NCBI RefSeq assembly: GCF_014191495.1
Contig: NZ_JACHWR010000001.1
Location: 992,001-1,056,000, forward strand
DNA from: Nocardioides soli
GTDB lineage: Bacteria; Actinomycetota; Actinomycetes; Propionibacteriales; Nocardioidaceae
Direction: 5' to 3'
Length of the DNA stretch: 64,000 nucleotides
The translations under genes were made by a program, and so were the position numbers. Positions within the stretch are counted from its first letter, which is position 1, and every line of letters starts with the position of its first letter. Below, piece after piece: positions 7,173-15,598 of this stretch. Under the pieces are notes generated by a model, which did no database searches, had not been told where the DNA came from, and saw nothing but the letters and a program-made list of their open reading frames with translations.

Positions 7173-7674
7173 GGTGGTTTCGAGGCTCCTCGCTGGCGCT
7201 CGTCGCACCTCAACCACCGTCGCCGAGCACGGTGGTTGAGGAAGGCGCGCTAGCGCCTGTCTCGAAACCACCTTCCAGCACCCGACCCACCGCATCCGCC
7301 GACGCAGCGGGGTTTCGAGACGGTTGCTAGCGCAACCTCCTCAACCACCGTCGTCGGGGGTCACGGTGGTTGAGGAAGGCGCGCTAGCGCCTGTCTCGAA
7401 ACCACCACCCAGCACCCGACCCACCGCATCCGCCGACGCAGCAGGGTTTCGAGACGGTTGCTAGCGCAACCTCCTCAACCACCGTCCTCGGGATCACGGT
7501 GGTTGAGGAAGGCGCGCTAGCGCCTGTCTCGAAACCACCACCCAGCACCCGACCCACCGCATCCGCCGACGCAGCGGGGTTTCGAGACGGTTGCTAGCGC
7601 AACCTCCTCAACCACCGTGGTCCGGGGTCACGGTGGTTGAGGAAGGCGCGCCAGCGCCTGTCTCGAAACCACCC
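7173..7674. repeat. Tandem palindromic repeat array (Nocardioides-type REP)
   Basis: A 0.5-kb non-coding array between ku and the HNH gene. A lone palindrome (7173-7218, flanked by GTGCTC / GAGCAC) is followed by three near-identical units of 133-134 bp starting at 7231, 7365 and 7498, and a partial fourth from 7632. Each unit contains two imperfect palindromes: one from GGTGGTTGAGG to CTCGAAACCACC with a GCGCTAGCGC centre, and one from GGTTTCGAGACGG to CTCAACCACC with GTTGCTAGCGCAAC at its centre, separated by a conserved CACCCAGCACCCGACCCACC-type spacer. Related single copies occur at 41663, 41848, 46279 and 50063. Unit length and lack of variable spacers exclude a CRISPR array. Confidence 0.9.
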
Positions 7675-7689
7675 CGTTCGGGGCGCGTC

Positions 7690-8710
7690 CAGTGCGGCGA
7701 ACTGGCTGGCCTACCAGGCGAAGACCACGCGGGCGGCCGCGTACGGCGCGGTGCGGCTCGGCCACGACCTCGAGACCCACTCCATGACGCGGGAGGCGCT
7801 GGCGGCCGGGGACATCGACGTCGAGCGGGCGCGGGTCGTTATCCGGTGGGTCGACCGACTCCCCACCGACCTCGGCGCACAGACCCTCGCCAAGGCCGAG
7901 GCGCACCTGCTCGCCGAGGCCCGCCACCACGACGCCAAGGCGCTCGGCCGGCTGGGGCGGCGGCTGTGGGAGGTCATCGCGCCCGAGGAGGCCGACGCCC
8001 ACGAGGCCCAGACCCTGCAACGGCAGGAGGCGGACGCGCTGCGGGCCTGCTCGCTGACGATGGTCGACGACGGCGACGGGAAGACCCGTGGCCGGTTCAC
8101 CCTGCCGACCTACCACGCCGCCGCCCTCAAGAAGATGCTGATGGCCCTGGCCGCACCCAAGCACCTCGCGGCCACCCAGGGCCCCGGCATCGAACGCCGA
8201 CCCGGACCCGAGGCACTCGGCCGGGCGCTGTGCGAGCTGATCGAGCGCTACCCGGTCGACCGGCTCCCGGCCACCGGCGGGGTCAACGCCACCGTCGTGG
8301 TGGTCATCGACGAAGACACCCTCACCGGACGGCTGGACAAGGCCGGGACCCTCGACACCGGCGACCAGATCAGCCCCGCCATGGCGCGCCGGCTCGCCTG
8401 CGAGGCCGGCATCATCCCCGCCGTCCTCGGCGGCAACAGCGTTCCCCTGGACCTGGGTAGGCGGAGCCGCTACCACACCGAGCACCAACGGATCGCCATG
8501 TTCCTGCGCGACCGCGGCTGCCGCGCCGAAGGCTGCGACCGCACCACCGGACTCCACGCCCACCACCAACAACACTGGACCGACGGCGGCCACACCAACC
8601 TCACCGACAGCGCCTCCCTCTGCGCCTGGCACCACACCCTCATCCACGACCCGGCCTACGTGACGACGTACCTCCCCACCGGGAAGATCCGGTTCCACCG
8701 ACGCACGTGA
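7690..8710 (+). pseudogene. DUF222/HNH endonuclease (13E12 family), 5'-truncated
   Basis: HNH-domain protein of the 13E12/DUF222 family. Recognisable sequence begins around AANWLAYQAKTTRAAAYGAV and runs to the C-terminus, which has an intact HNH nuclease motif: CRAEGCDR, then LHAHHQQHW, GGHTNLTDSASLC and WHHTLIH. The family normally has a further roughly 70-80 residue N-terminal part; here the reading frame runs straight into the palindromic repeat array, and the only in-frame start (TTG at 7637) is inside the last repeat. The gene is therefore probably a 5'-truncated remnant, although expression from the TTG cannot be excluded (a 357-aa product). No frameshift is seen in the remaining part. 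Confidence 0.75.
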
Positions 8711-8718
8711 CGGCTCCG

Positions 8719-9039
8719 TCACCGACCGCCTGCGCGAGGCGCCTGCACCGGTGACCGGCGCCTGGCCATCAGCATCCGGACGACCAACACGTTCACCACG
8801 GCGGCGAACGTCAGCGCAACGAGCCCGACGACGTCCGTCGCGTGCGTGAACCACGGTGCCGGGCCACCGACCGACCACCCGTGGCACGCTCCGGCGGACG
8901 TGCACGCCATCCAGCCCGCCTCGCTCGATGGACTCGCCCCCGGTACCTGCGCCAGCAGCCCGTAGACAAGATAGAACCCGATGATCGCCGGGACTCCGCT
9001 CGGCAACGCCAGCACCGTGGCGAGCAGAATCGCATCCAT
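8719..9039 (-). CDS. Small hypothetical membrane protein
   Basis: Predicted 106-aa membrane protein starting MDAILLATVLALPSGVPA. Two hydrophobic segments are visible, at about residues 2-28 and 66-90, with a loop between them containing two Cys residues (MACTSAGACHGW). The C-terminus is basic. The family is not recognised. It is convergent with the HNH remnant, whose stop lies 8 nt away, and is divergent from the YCII gene. The start at 9039 is chosen because upstream in-frame residues are low-complexity and non-hydrophobic. Confidence 0.5.
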   Translation of the reverse strand: MDAILLATVLALPSGVPAIIGFYLVYGLLAQVPGASPSSEAGWMACTSAGACHGWSVGGPAPWFTHATDVVGLVALTFAAVVNVLVVRMLMARRRSPVQAPRAGGR

Positions 9040-9170
9040 ACGCACCACGCACCAGGGACCCCGGCTCGCTCGAGCCGGGCCTGCCGGGAAGTTCCTCGAC
9101 GCGTCGTGTCGAAAACGGCAGAGTTCGATCGACGCATGGGTGACAGCAACGTCGAACCGAGGAGAGACAG

Positions 9171-9545
9171 ATGCGCTACATGGTGTTCGTGAAGATGGCG
9201 CCCGACCCGGGCGAGGTGCCACCCGCACTGATCGAGGCGATGGGCGCCGAGATGGGCCAGGCCTTCGCCGACGGCACGATGATCGCGGCCGGCGGGCTCG
9301 GAGGCGGCGAGCAGATCGTCGAGCTGCGGCTCACCGACGGCACCATCACCAACACCGACGGGCCGTACGCCGAGGCGAAAGAGCTCGTCGGCGGGTTCTC
9401 GATCATCGAGGCCCGGTCGCAGGCGGAGGCCGTCGAGGGTGCCCGCCGGGTGCTGGAGCTGCACCAGCAGTACTGGCCCGGCTGGGAGGGCGCCGTCGAG
9501 ATCCGGCCGATCTGGTCACAGGACGGCACCGCGGCGGCCGGGTGA
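9171..9545 (+). CDS. YCII/DGPF-domain protein
   Basis: Small dimeric ferredoxin-fold protein of 124 aa. It starts MRYMVFVKM and has the characteristic segment TDGPYAEAKELVGGF (DGPF motif, here DGPY) followed by SIIEA. These proteins are the constant genomic partners of ECF42-type sigma factors; their biochemical role is not established. A GAGGAGAGAC ribosome site precedes the ATG. Its TGA overlaps the GTG start of the sigma-factor gene (GTGA at 9542-9545), so the two are coupled. Confidence 0.9.
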   Translation: MRYMVFVKMAPDPGEVPPALIEAMGAEMGQAFADGTMIAAGGLGGGEQIVELRLTDGTITNTDGPYAEAKELVGGFSIIEARSQAEAVEGARRVLELHQQYWPGWEGAVEIRPIWSQDGTAAAG

Positions 9546-10819
9546 CCGAGACCCCGACCGCAGCGGCGATCACCGCGGTCTGGCGTCGTGAGTCGGTCCG
9601 GCTCGTCGGCGCGCTGACCCGGATGACCCGCGACCTCGACCTCGCGGAGGACCTCGCCCAGGACGCCCTCGTCGCAGCGCTCGAGACGTGGCCCGACGAG
9701 GGTGTCCCGGCCAATCCCGGCGCCTGGCTGACCGCGGTCGCGAAGCGCCGGGCGATCGACCAGTTCCGGCGCACCGACGCGCTGCGTCGTCGTACGGCGG
9801 AGCTGGCCCGGAGCGGAATGGACGCGCACATGACCGACCTCGTCGACGTGGTCGACCACATCGAGGACGACGTGCTGCGGCTGGCGTTCATCGGCTGCCA
9901 CCCGACACTGCCACCGGACTCCCGGACGGCACTGACGCTGCGCCTGGTCGGCGGCCTCACCACCGCCGAGATCGCCCGCGCCTACCTGGTCAAGGACGCG
10001 ACCATGGGCCAGCGCATCTCCCGCGCGAAGCGCATCCTCGCCGAGAGCGGCGCGTCGCTCGAGATGCCGACGGGCGCGGCGCGGCGCGAGCGGCTGGCGG
10101 ACGTGCTCGCCGTGGTCTACCTGATCTTCACCGAGGGGCACGCGGCGAGCGGCGGCGCCGACTGGATCCGTCCCGAGCTGTGCCTCGAGGCGATGCGGCT
10201 CGCCCGGATCCTCAGCGGCCTGGTGCCCGACGATCCCGAGGTGCGCGGCCTGCAGGCGCTGTTGGAGCTCCAGGGCTCACGACTGCCCGCCCGCTGCGAC
10301 GCCGCCGGCGCGCCGGTGCTCCTCGACGACCAGGACCGACGCCGCTGGGACCAGCTGCTGATCCGCCGCGGCTTCGCCGCGCTCGCCGAGGCCGAGCGGC
10401 TCGGACGCACCGGCCGGCCCGTCGGCACGTACGTCGTGCAGGCCTCGATCGCCGCCTGTCACGCCCGTGCCCGCCGGCCGGAGGACACCGACTGGGTCGA
10501 GATCGCCCGGCTGTACGACGTACTGGCCCGGACCGCGCCCGGCCCCGTCGTCGAGGTGAACCGCGCGGTCGCCCACGGTCGTGCCCACGGCCCGGACGCC
10601 GGACTGGCGATCCTCGACGCGGTCGCCGACGACCCCGCGCTGGCCCGCTCGCACCTGCCGCTCGCCGTCCGGGGCGACCTGCTCGAACGCGCCGGGCGCC
10701 CGGCCGAGGCCGCGGCGGCGTTCCGGGCAGCCGCCGCGCTGACCGGCAACGACGACGAGCGCACGCTGCTCACCCGGCGCGCCCGAAGGGTGGCAGACCT
10801 CCCAGCGCCGGAGTGCTGA
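9542..10819 (+). CDS. ECF42-type RNA polymerase sigma factor with C-terminal extension
   Basis: Extracytoplasmic-function sigma factor of 425 aa. Sigma-70 region 2 is at about 15-80 (DLAEDLAQDALVAALETWP, then PGAWLTAVAKRRAIDQFRR) and region 4 at about 120-175 (LTLRLVGGLTTAEIARAYLV). It lacks an adjacent anti-sigma gene; instead it has a long C-terminal extension (about 200-425) of helical, TPR-like character, containing VVYLIFTEGHAAS, WDQLLIRRGFAALAEAE and VEVNRAVAHGRAHGPDAGL, the hallmarks of the SigJ-unrelated ECF42 group. In that group the extension is thought to control activity and the sigma factor pairs with a DGPF protein, as here. GTG start, overlapping the upstream stop. Confidence 0.9.
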   Translation: MTETPTAAAITAVWRRESVRLVGALTRMTRDLDLAEDLAQDALVAALETWPDEGVPANPGAWLTAVAKRRAIDQFRRTDALRRRTAELARSGMDAHMTDLVDVVDHIEDDVLRLAFIGCHPTLPPDSRTALTLRLVGGLTTAEIARAYLVKDATMGQRISRAKRILAESGASLEMPTGAARRERLADVLAVVYLIFTEGHAASGGADWIRPELCLEAMRLARILSGLVPDDPEVRGLQALLELQGSRLPARCDAAGAPVLLDDQDRRRWDQLLIRRGFAALAEAERLGRTGRPVGTYVVQASIAACHARARRPEDTDWVEIARLYDVLARTAPGPVVEVNRAVAHGRAHGPDAGLAILDAVADDPALARSHLPLAVRGDLLERAGRPAEAAAAFRAAAALTGNDDERTLLTRRARRVADLPAPEC

Positions 10820-10838
10820 ACCGCCACGCGGCGCCGGC

Positions 10839-12422
10839 TCAGCCGGCCACCACCCGGCTCCCCTGCGCGTCCGGCCGCAGCGAGATCCCCGAACCCGAGA
10901 GCAGCACGGCGGCCGCGCTGCTGACCAGGATCGAGCCGGTCTCCGCGGCGGCCGCGAGCTCGACCGACTCGTCCACACCCGGTCCGCCGACCTCGTCGCC
11001 CGCGACGCTCACCTCCGCGATCGCCACCCCGGCGGCCGCCGATCCCTCCGCCGTCGGCGCTCGGCCCAACACGCGGCGCAGCGCCCGCACCGCCGTCGCG
11101 GGTCCGTCGAAGAGCACCACGGGCGTCCCGTCGGAGCGGCTCCGGGGCCGCGCGCCCGGACCGGTGCCGGACAGGGCCGTCCGGACGTCCTCCGCACCGG
11201 CGCCCGCAACAGCCACGACGGCGGCCAGCGCACGGTGACCGCCGAGCTCGGGAAGGGTCCGTACGAACGGGTCGATCACCTCGAGGACCTGGTCGGCGTC
11301 GCCCCAGGGGAGGTGGTCCCGACCGTCGAGCAGTCGCAGTTGCGCCCCGGGCACCCGTTCGGCGATGTACCGGCTCTCCTGGGGGTCGAACATCTCGTCA
11401 CCGGTGCGGTGCAGCAGCAGCGCCGGGGCGGTGATGCTGGGCAGCAGGTCGCGCACGTCGACCAGCGCGTTCATGTCCATCAGCGCACGCACGGTGGTCG
11501 GGGTGGCGGCCGCGCTCATCCGACGCTCCCACCAGCGCTGCATGGCCAGGTCGGCCGACGGGCAACGCAGCCGCGCGTCGGCGGCCCAGTCCCAAGCGGT
11601 CACCAGGTGCTCGACGTAGGCACGGCGCTCCTCGTCGGTCTTGGCCCAGGGGTAGTCGGGGGCGCGCGTACGCCGCGCGTAGCCGCCGTACAGGACCAGG
11701 CCGCGCACCCGCTCGGGATGCAGCGCCGCCATCAGCAATGCCATGGGGACGCCCTCGGAGTAGCCCACGAGCACGGCACTGTCGGAAGCGGCGGCAGCCA
11801 TGACGGCGAGCACGTCGTGCATCCGGGTCTCGAGGTCGGGCACCCCCGCGGGCCGGTCGGACATGCCGGTGCCGCGCTTGTCGAAGCGGATCAGCCGGCC
11901 CATCGCCCCGAGGCCGTCGAGGAAGCGGACGTGGCGCGGATCGTCCCAGTCGATGTCGAGGTGCGAGACGAACCCGGAGATCAGCACCAGGTCGACCGGA
12001 CCGCCGCCGGTGACCTGGTAGGCGACGTGCAGGCCGTCGGTGACCGTGTACCGGATCGGCGGCCGCGGGGCCGCGGCCCCGCCGGCCCCGGCCTCGGGCC
12101 CGGCCTCCTCCACGGTGCCGACGAAGCGGTAGCCGCGACCGTGCACCGTGCGCACCAACGCCTGCGCGCGCCCATCGTCCCCGAGCGCCCGCCGCACCTG
12201 CTTGATCCGGCTCGTGACGGCGGTCTCGCTGACGAACCGGCCGCCCCAGACGGCGTCCATCAGCTCTTCCTTGGTCACGACCCGATCGCGGTGCGCGACG
12301 AGGTGCACGAGCACGTCGAAGGCCTGCGGCTCCAGGGGTACGACGTGGCCGTCTCGCTGGAGCTCGAAGAGCGTCTCGTCGAGCTCCAGGCCGCCGGCCA
12401 GGATCAGGACCACGCAGATCAT
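10839..12422 (-). CDS. Fusion: winged-helix regulator, alpha/beta hydrolase, degenerate cyclase
   Basis: A 527-aa three-part protein. Residues about 8-105 form an OmpR/CadC-type winged helix (PLEPQAFDVLVHLVAHRD, then VTSRIKQVRRALG and GRGYRFVG) without a receiver domain. Residues about 125-385 form an alpha/beta hydrolase with the nucleophile elbow VGYSEGVP, an acidic residue in LLLHRTGDEMFDP and the His in LDGRDHLPW. The C-terminal part (about 390-520) aligns by eye with a class III adenylate/guanylate cyclase domain (LFDGPATAVRALR, GDEVGGPGVDESV, GSILVSSAAAVLLSGSGI), but the metal-binding FTDIVGST-type motif is replaced by VVAVAGAGAE, so cyclase activity is unlikely. Its natural substrate or ligand is unknown. 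The frame is convergent with the sigma-factor gene. Confidence 0.8.
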   Translation of the reverse strand: MICVVLILAGGLELDETLFELQRDGHVVPLEPQAFDVLVHLVAHRDRVVTKEELMDAVWGGRFVSETAVTSRIKQVRRALGDDGRAQALVRTVHGRGYRFVGTVEEAGPEAGAGGAAAPRPPIRYTVTDGLHVAYQVTGGGPVDLVLISGFVSHLDIDWDDPRHVRFLDGLGAMGRLIRFDKRGTGMSDRPAGVPDLETRMHDVLAVMAAAASDSAVLVGYSEGVPMALLMAALHPERVRGLVLYGGYARRTRAPDYPWAKTDEERRAYVEHLVTAWDWAADARLRCPSADLAMQRWWERRMSAAATPTTVRALMDMNALVDVRDLLPSITAPALLLHRTGDEMFDPQESRYIAERVPGAQLRLLDGRDHLPWGDADQVLEVIDPFVRTLPELGGHRALAAVVAVAGAGAEDVRTALSGTGPGARPRSRSDGTPVVLFDGPATAVRALRRVLGRAPTAEGSAAAGVAIAEVSVAGDEVGGPGVDESVELAAAAETGSILVSSAAAVLLSGSGISLRPDAQGSRVVAG

Positions 12423-12452
12423 GGTCCCACGCCGGCGGCCCCGCGCACCCGC

Positions 12453-13019
12453 TCAGCGGGTCGCGACGTCGACGGCCACGGGCACACCGCGGGTGACCAC
12501 GTCGTACACCGCGGAACGGCGCCGCGCCTGCTCGACCAGGGAGGCGAGCTCGCGCGCCTCGGCCTCGCCCTGCACGTGGAAGGTGACCCGGACCTGCTCG
12601 AACCCGTTGCGCACGCTCTCGTCGAGCCCCAGGATCCCCAGCAGGTCGATGTCGCCCTCGACGCGGGCGGTGACCTCCCCGAGCTCGATCCCCCGGGCGG
12701 CCGCGATGTTGGCCAGACCGCTCATCAGGCAGCTCCCGAGCGCCTGCAGCAGGTGTTCGGCGGGCGTGGGGGCGCGGTCCTGGCCGACCAGCACGACCGG
12801 GTGGTCGGCCTCGACGACGAACGGCTCGGTGCGGGTCTGCTCCGCCCCGGCGCCGTGGAAGGTGTCGATGGTGGTGCGGTTGTAGGTGCCGTCGACCCAG
12901 CGGGTCTGCGCACGGAACTGGAAGCGCGCGATCTCCGGCGCCGCGCGGACGGCGTCGATCGTGCCGAAGAGCGCCGGAACGTCGACGCCGTTGGTGTGCT
13001 GGTGCTGCGTGGTGGTCAT
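12453..13019 (-). CDS. OsmC-family protein
   Basis: OsmC/Ohr-superfamily protein of 188 aa. Conserved features are PVVLVGQDRAPTPAEHLLQA with the C-containing LGSCLMSGL helix; the single family Cys is present, and a second Cys typical of Ohr peroxidases is not obvious. Members act on organic hydroperoxides or are uncharacterised, so peroxidase function is possible but not shown. The start at 13019 (MTTTQHQHTNG) is preceded on the minus strand by a GAGGACAGCACC ribosome-site region. It follows the FAD oxidoreductase by 31 nt on the same strand and is probably in one operon with it. Confidence 0.88.
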   Translation of the reverse strand: MTTTQHQHTNGVDVPALFGTIDAVRAAPEIARFQFRAQTRWVDGTYNRTTIDTFHGAGAEQTRTEPFVVEADHPVVLVGQDRAPTPAEHLLQALGSCLMSGLANIAAARGIELGEVTARVEGDIDLLGILGLDESVRNGFEQVRVTFHVQGEAEARELASLVEQARRRSAVYDVVTRGVPVAVDVATR

Positions 13020-13050
13020 GGTGCTGTCCTCTCGGTAGGGCGGTGGCCTG

Positions 13051-14247
13051 TCAGGCGGCGGACGCCGCATCGAGCCCGGCGGGCTCGGGTCGCGAGGCGA
13101 GCTGGGTCGCCTCCCGGTCGAGTGCCTCGGCGAGCTCCAGCTGGAGCTCGACGAAGTGAGCGGGGTCCGGGAACGCCGTGAGCTCCCGGGTCAGTCGGAA
13201 CACGTCGGCGAGGGCGACGTCGCGGGCGGACTCGTACGCCGCGAGGGCGGACGCCTCGGGCCGGGCGCCGCCCAACCCGTCGGTGAGCGCGTCGGCGAGC
13301 AGCTCGGCGTCCCGGAAGGCGTCGGTGATCCCGTGGCCGGTGATCGGGTCGCGGTGGTAGCCGGCGTCGCCCACCAGTGACCATCCCGCTCCATGGGCCC
13401 GACGGACGTGGTTGGGCAGCGCCCGCACGCCGCGCACCTTGCTCACCGGGTGGCCGACGCGCGCCCGGGCCGCGAGCGGCACGGCCACGTCGTCGAGCTC
13501 GCTCAGCAGCGCGGCGTCCCGGCGGGCGCCGGCAGCGCGGACGCCGTCGAGGAGGGCGGTCGGGCGCACGATCCAGACGCAGCCGGTGTCGTCGTGGGTG
13601 GGGAAGACGCCCGAGAACGCGCGGTCGGCCACGTGGAACTCGAAGCCGCGCCAGGGCGCACCGCGCACGTACAGGTAGAAGAGGGAGAGGTCGGCGGCGA
13701 AGGAGCACGTGGTCTCGGCGTCGACGAGCCGCGCCACGGTCGAGCGGAGACCGTCGGCGCCGACGACGTGACGAGCGCGCAGCACGACGTGCCCGCCCAT
13801 GGATGTCCTCGCGGTCACCCCGGTGACCCGCCCGGCGCCGTCGCGCACCAGGCCGTCGACCGCCAGGTCGGCGCGGAGCTCGGCTCCCGCGTGGACGGCG
13901 GCGTCGGCGAGCAGGGCGTCGAGCACTCGGCGCCGCGGCGCCACGACGAGGTCGACACCGGCGCGCGCCTTCAGCGGCACGGTCCGCTCCCCGGCGGGAG
14001 CCCCGAAGGTCACCTCCCTGACGGGTGGCGCGCCGCTCTCGAGGACCCGGTCGAGCAGCCCCCACCGGGACAGCTGGACGACGCCACCGCGCGCGATCCC
14101 GTGGGTGGAGAGCGGATCGCGGCTGAGCGGCGCCCGGTCGACCAGCGCGACGCGCAGACCCCGCGTCGCGAGGAGTCGGGCGGTCGTGGCACCGGCGCAG
14201 CGCGCGCCGACCACGACCACGTCGTACGGGAGATCTCTCTGGCTCAC
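13051..14247 (-). CDS. FAD-dependent oxidoreductase (geranylgeranyl-reductase-like)
   Basis: Flavoprotein of 398 aa of the PHBH / geranylgeranyl reductase fold. The N-terminal FAD dinucleotide motif is DVVVVGARCAGATTARLLA (a GxGxxG variant with GARCAG), followed by a Glu/Asp-equivalent at VALVDRA. A second FAD contact motif is WSLVGDAGYHRDPITGHG (GD motif) at about 290-310, and the DG motif appears in HVVGADGLRSTVARL. Substrate cannot be read from the sequence. It is upstream of the OsmC gene. About 200 nt upstream of its start, up to the ABC permease stop, no gene is seen. Confidence 0.88.
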   Translation of the reverse strand: MSQRDLPYDVVVVGARCAGATTARLLATRGLRVALVDRAPLSRDPLSTHGIARGGVVQLSRWGLLDRVLESGAPPVREVTFGAPAGERTVPLKARAGVDLVVAPRRRVLDALLADAAVHAGAELRADLAVDGLVRDGAGRVTGVTARTSMGGHVVLRARHVVGADGLRSTVARLVDAETTCSFAADLSLFYLYVRGAPWRGFEFHVADRAFSGVFPTHDDTGCVWIVRPTALLDGVRAAGARRDAALLSELDDVAVPLAARARVGHPVSKVRGVRALPNHVRRAHGAGWSLVGDAGYHRDPITGHGITDAFRDAELLADALTDGLGGARPEASALAAYESARDVALADVFRLTRELTAFPDPAHFVELQLELAEALDREATQLASRPEPAGLDAASAA

Positions 14248-14454
14248 CCCCTCACGATGGGTCGGGGTGCGCCGGCAACCTTGGAGACGGGGTGGAGGCG
14301 CGATGGAGAGCGGGTGACCCTCAGGCCGTGTTGATCAACTCCGCGCCTGCTACGCGACGCGCTGGACGCCCGCTGACTGCGTTGCCGTCGCTCGGAATAC
14401 GAACGGATATGTCGCTCCGGCCTTGTCACCACACCGCCCCGCGAAACGTCGAGG

Positions 14455-15573
14455 CTAGGTGGTCTCCCAGCGGAAGAGCCGGGCGGCGATCAGCGTCACC
14501 ACCGTCGCGAACACCGCGAGGAACAGCATCGGCAGCAGCGCCGCCGTCCACGGCTCGCCGCGGACCATCACGTCGAGCATGCCGTCGTTGAGGTGCTTGA
14601 GCGGCAGCACCTGGGAGAAGGTCTGCAGCCACTGCGGGGCCCCCTCGAGCGGGAAGAACGAACCGCTGAGGAAGGCCATCGGCAGCACCATGAAGTTAGC
14701 GGCGTTGACCGCGCCCTCCTGGGTCTTGGTGATCGCGCCCGCGAGCAGGCCGATCGACATGAAGCACAGCGTGCCGACGACCAGCAGCGGGATCGCCATC
14801 CACCACGCGCCGGTCAGCGTCAGACCGAAGAACAGCGCGCCGACCCCGATGAAGATCGCCATCTGCACGAGCGCGACCGAGACGGTCACCGAGACCCGCG
14901 CGCCGACGACGGTACGGGTCGAGACCGGCGCGAGCTGGAGCCGGCGCAGCAGCTTGGTCTGCCGCCAGCCCTGGATCGTGGCGGCAGCGCCGAAGGCGGC
15001 GCTCATCGCGACGGCCCAGCCGAGCAGCCCGGGCGTGTAGTACTGGATGGTGTCGAGCGACTCGTCCTCGACCGACTCGACGTCGAGGGAGTACGTCGGG
15101 GGCTGGCCGGTCACCGCGAGGTTGGTCCCGTCGACGAGCGCCTGGAGCGCGCCGGCGGTGATGCCCGCCTTCGCCGGGTCGGTCTGCGTGTAGTGCGCGA
15201 CGAGCGTCTGCCCCTGCTGCTCGACCGCCACGTCGGCGTCGCCCTTGCGCACCTGGGCGATCGCGTCGTCGAGGTCGTCGGAGTGGGTGACGTCGAAGGT
15301 GGCCCCGAACGACGCGTCGGCGTCGGCCGGCAGGTCGTCGATCAGCGACACGTCGCCGACGACGATCATGTCGACCTTGCCCACGGACTGGTCGGAGAAG
15401 AGCCCGCCGAAGAGCACGAGGAACATCAGCGGGAAGACGACCGCGAAGAAGACCGCGGTGCGGTCGCGCACGAAGCCGCGCAGGATCGCCCGCGAGAGCG
15501 CCCAGAACGGCGTGGCCCTGCTCGTCCGTGGGGTGCTCACCCGCGGCTCCCGAGGAAGGGTGCGGCTGCTCAT
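14455..15573 (-). CDS. ABC-2 type exporter permease
   Basis: Integral membrane component of an ABC exporter, 372 aa. One helix near the N-terminus (about 38-58, FFAVVFPLMFLVLFGGLF) is followed by a roughly 150-residue extracytoplasmic domain and then five C-terminal helices between about 185 and 368, the ABC2_membrane_3 architecture. The motif LRRLQLAPVSTRTVVGAR before helix 2 is typical. It lies 25 nt downstream of the ATPase gene. The start at 15573 matches the length of relatives; two out-of-frame ATGs (15587, 15602) in a repeated CATGC-GGGGTG stretch just upstream could slow or compete for initiation. Confidence 0.92.
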   Translation of the reverse strand: MSSRTLPREPRVSTPRTSRATPFWALSRAILRGFVRDRTAVFFAVVFPLMFLVLFGGLFSDQSVGKVDMIVVGDVSLIDDLPADADASFGATFDVTHSDDLDDAIAQVRKGDADVAVEQQGQTLVAHYTQTDPAKAGITAGALQALVDGTNLAVTGQPPTYSLDVESVEDESLDTIQYYTPGLLGWAVAMSAAFGAAATIQGWRQTKLLRRLQLAPVSTRTVVGARVSVTVSVALVQMAIFIGVGALFFGLTLTGAWWMAIPLLVVGTLCFMSIGLLAGAITKTQEGAVNAANFMVLPMAFLSGSFFPLEGAPQWLQTFSQVLPLKHLNDGMLDVMVRGEPWTAALLPMLFLAVFATVVTLIAARLFRWETT

Positions 15574-15598
15574 GCTGGGGTGTTCATGCGTGGGGTGC

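Noticed and set aside
7231..7674. Possible CRISPR array
   Set aside because: Units are about 134 bp, contain internal palindromes, have no variable spacers, and no cas gene is nearby.
14248..14454. Small gene or RNA between the FAD oxidoreductase and the ABC permease
   Set aside because: About 200 nt with no conserved frame, no clear hairpin and no RNA motif seen.
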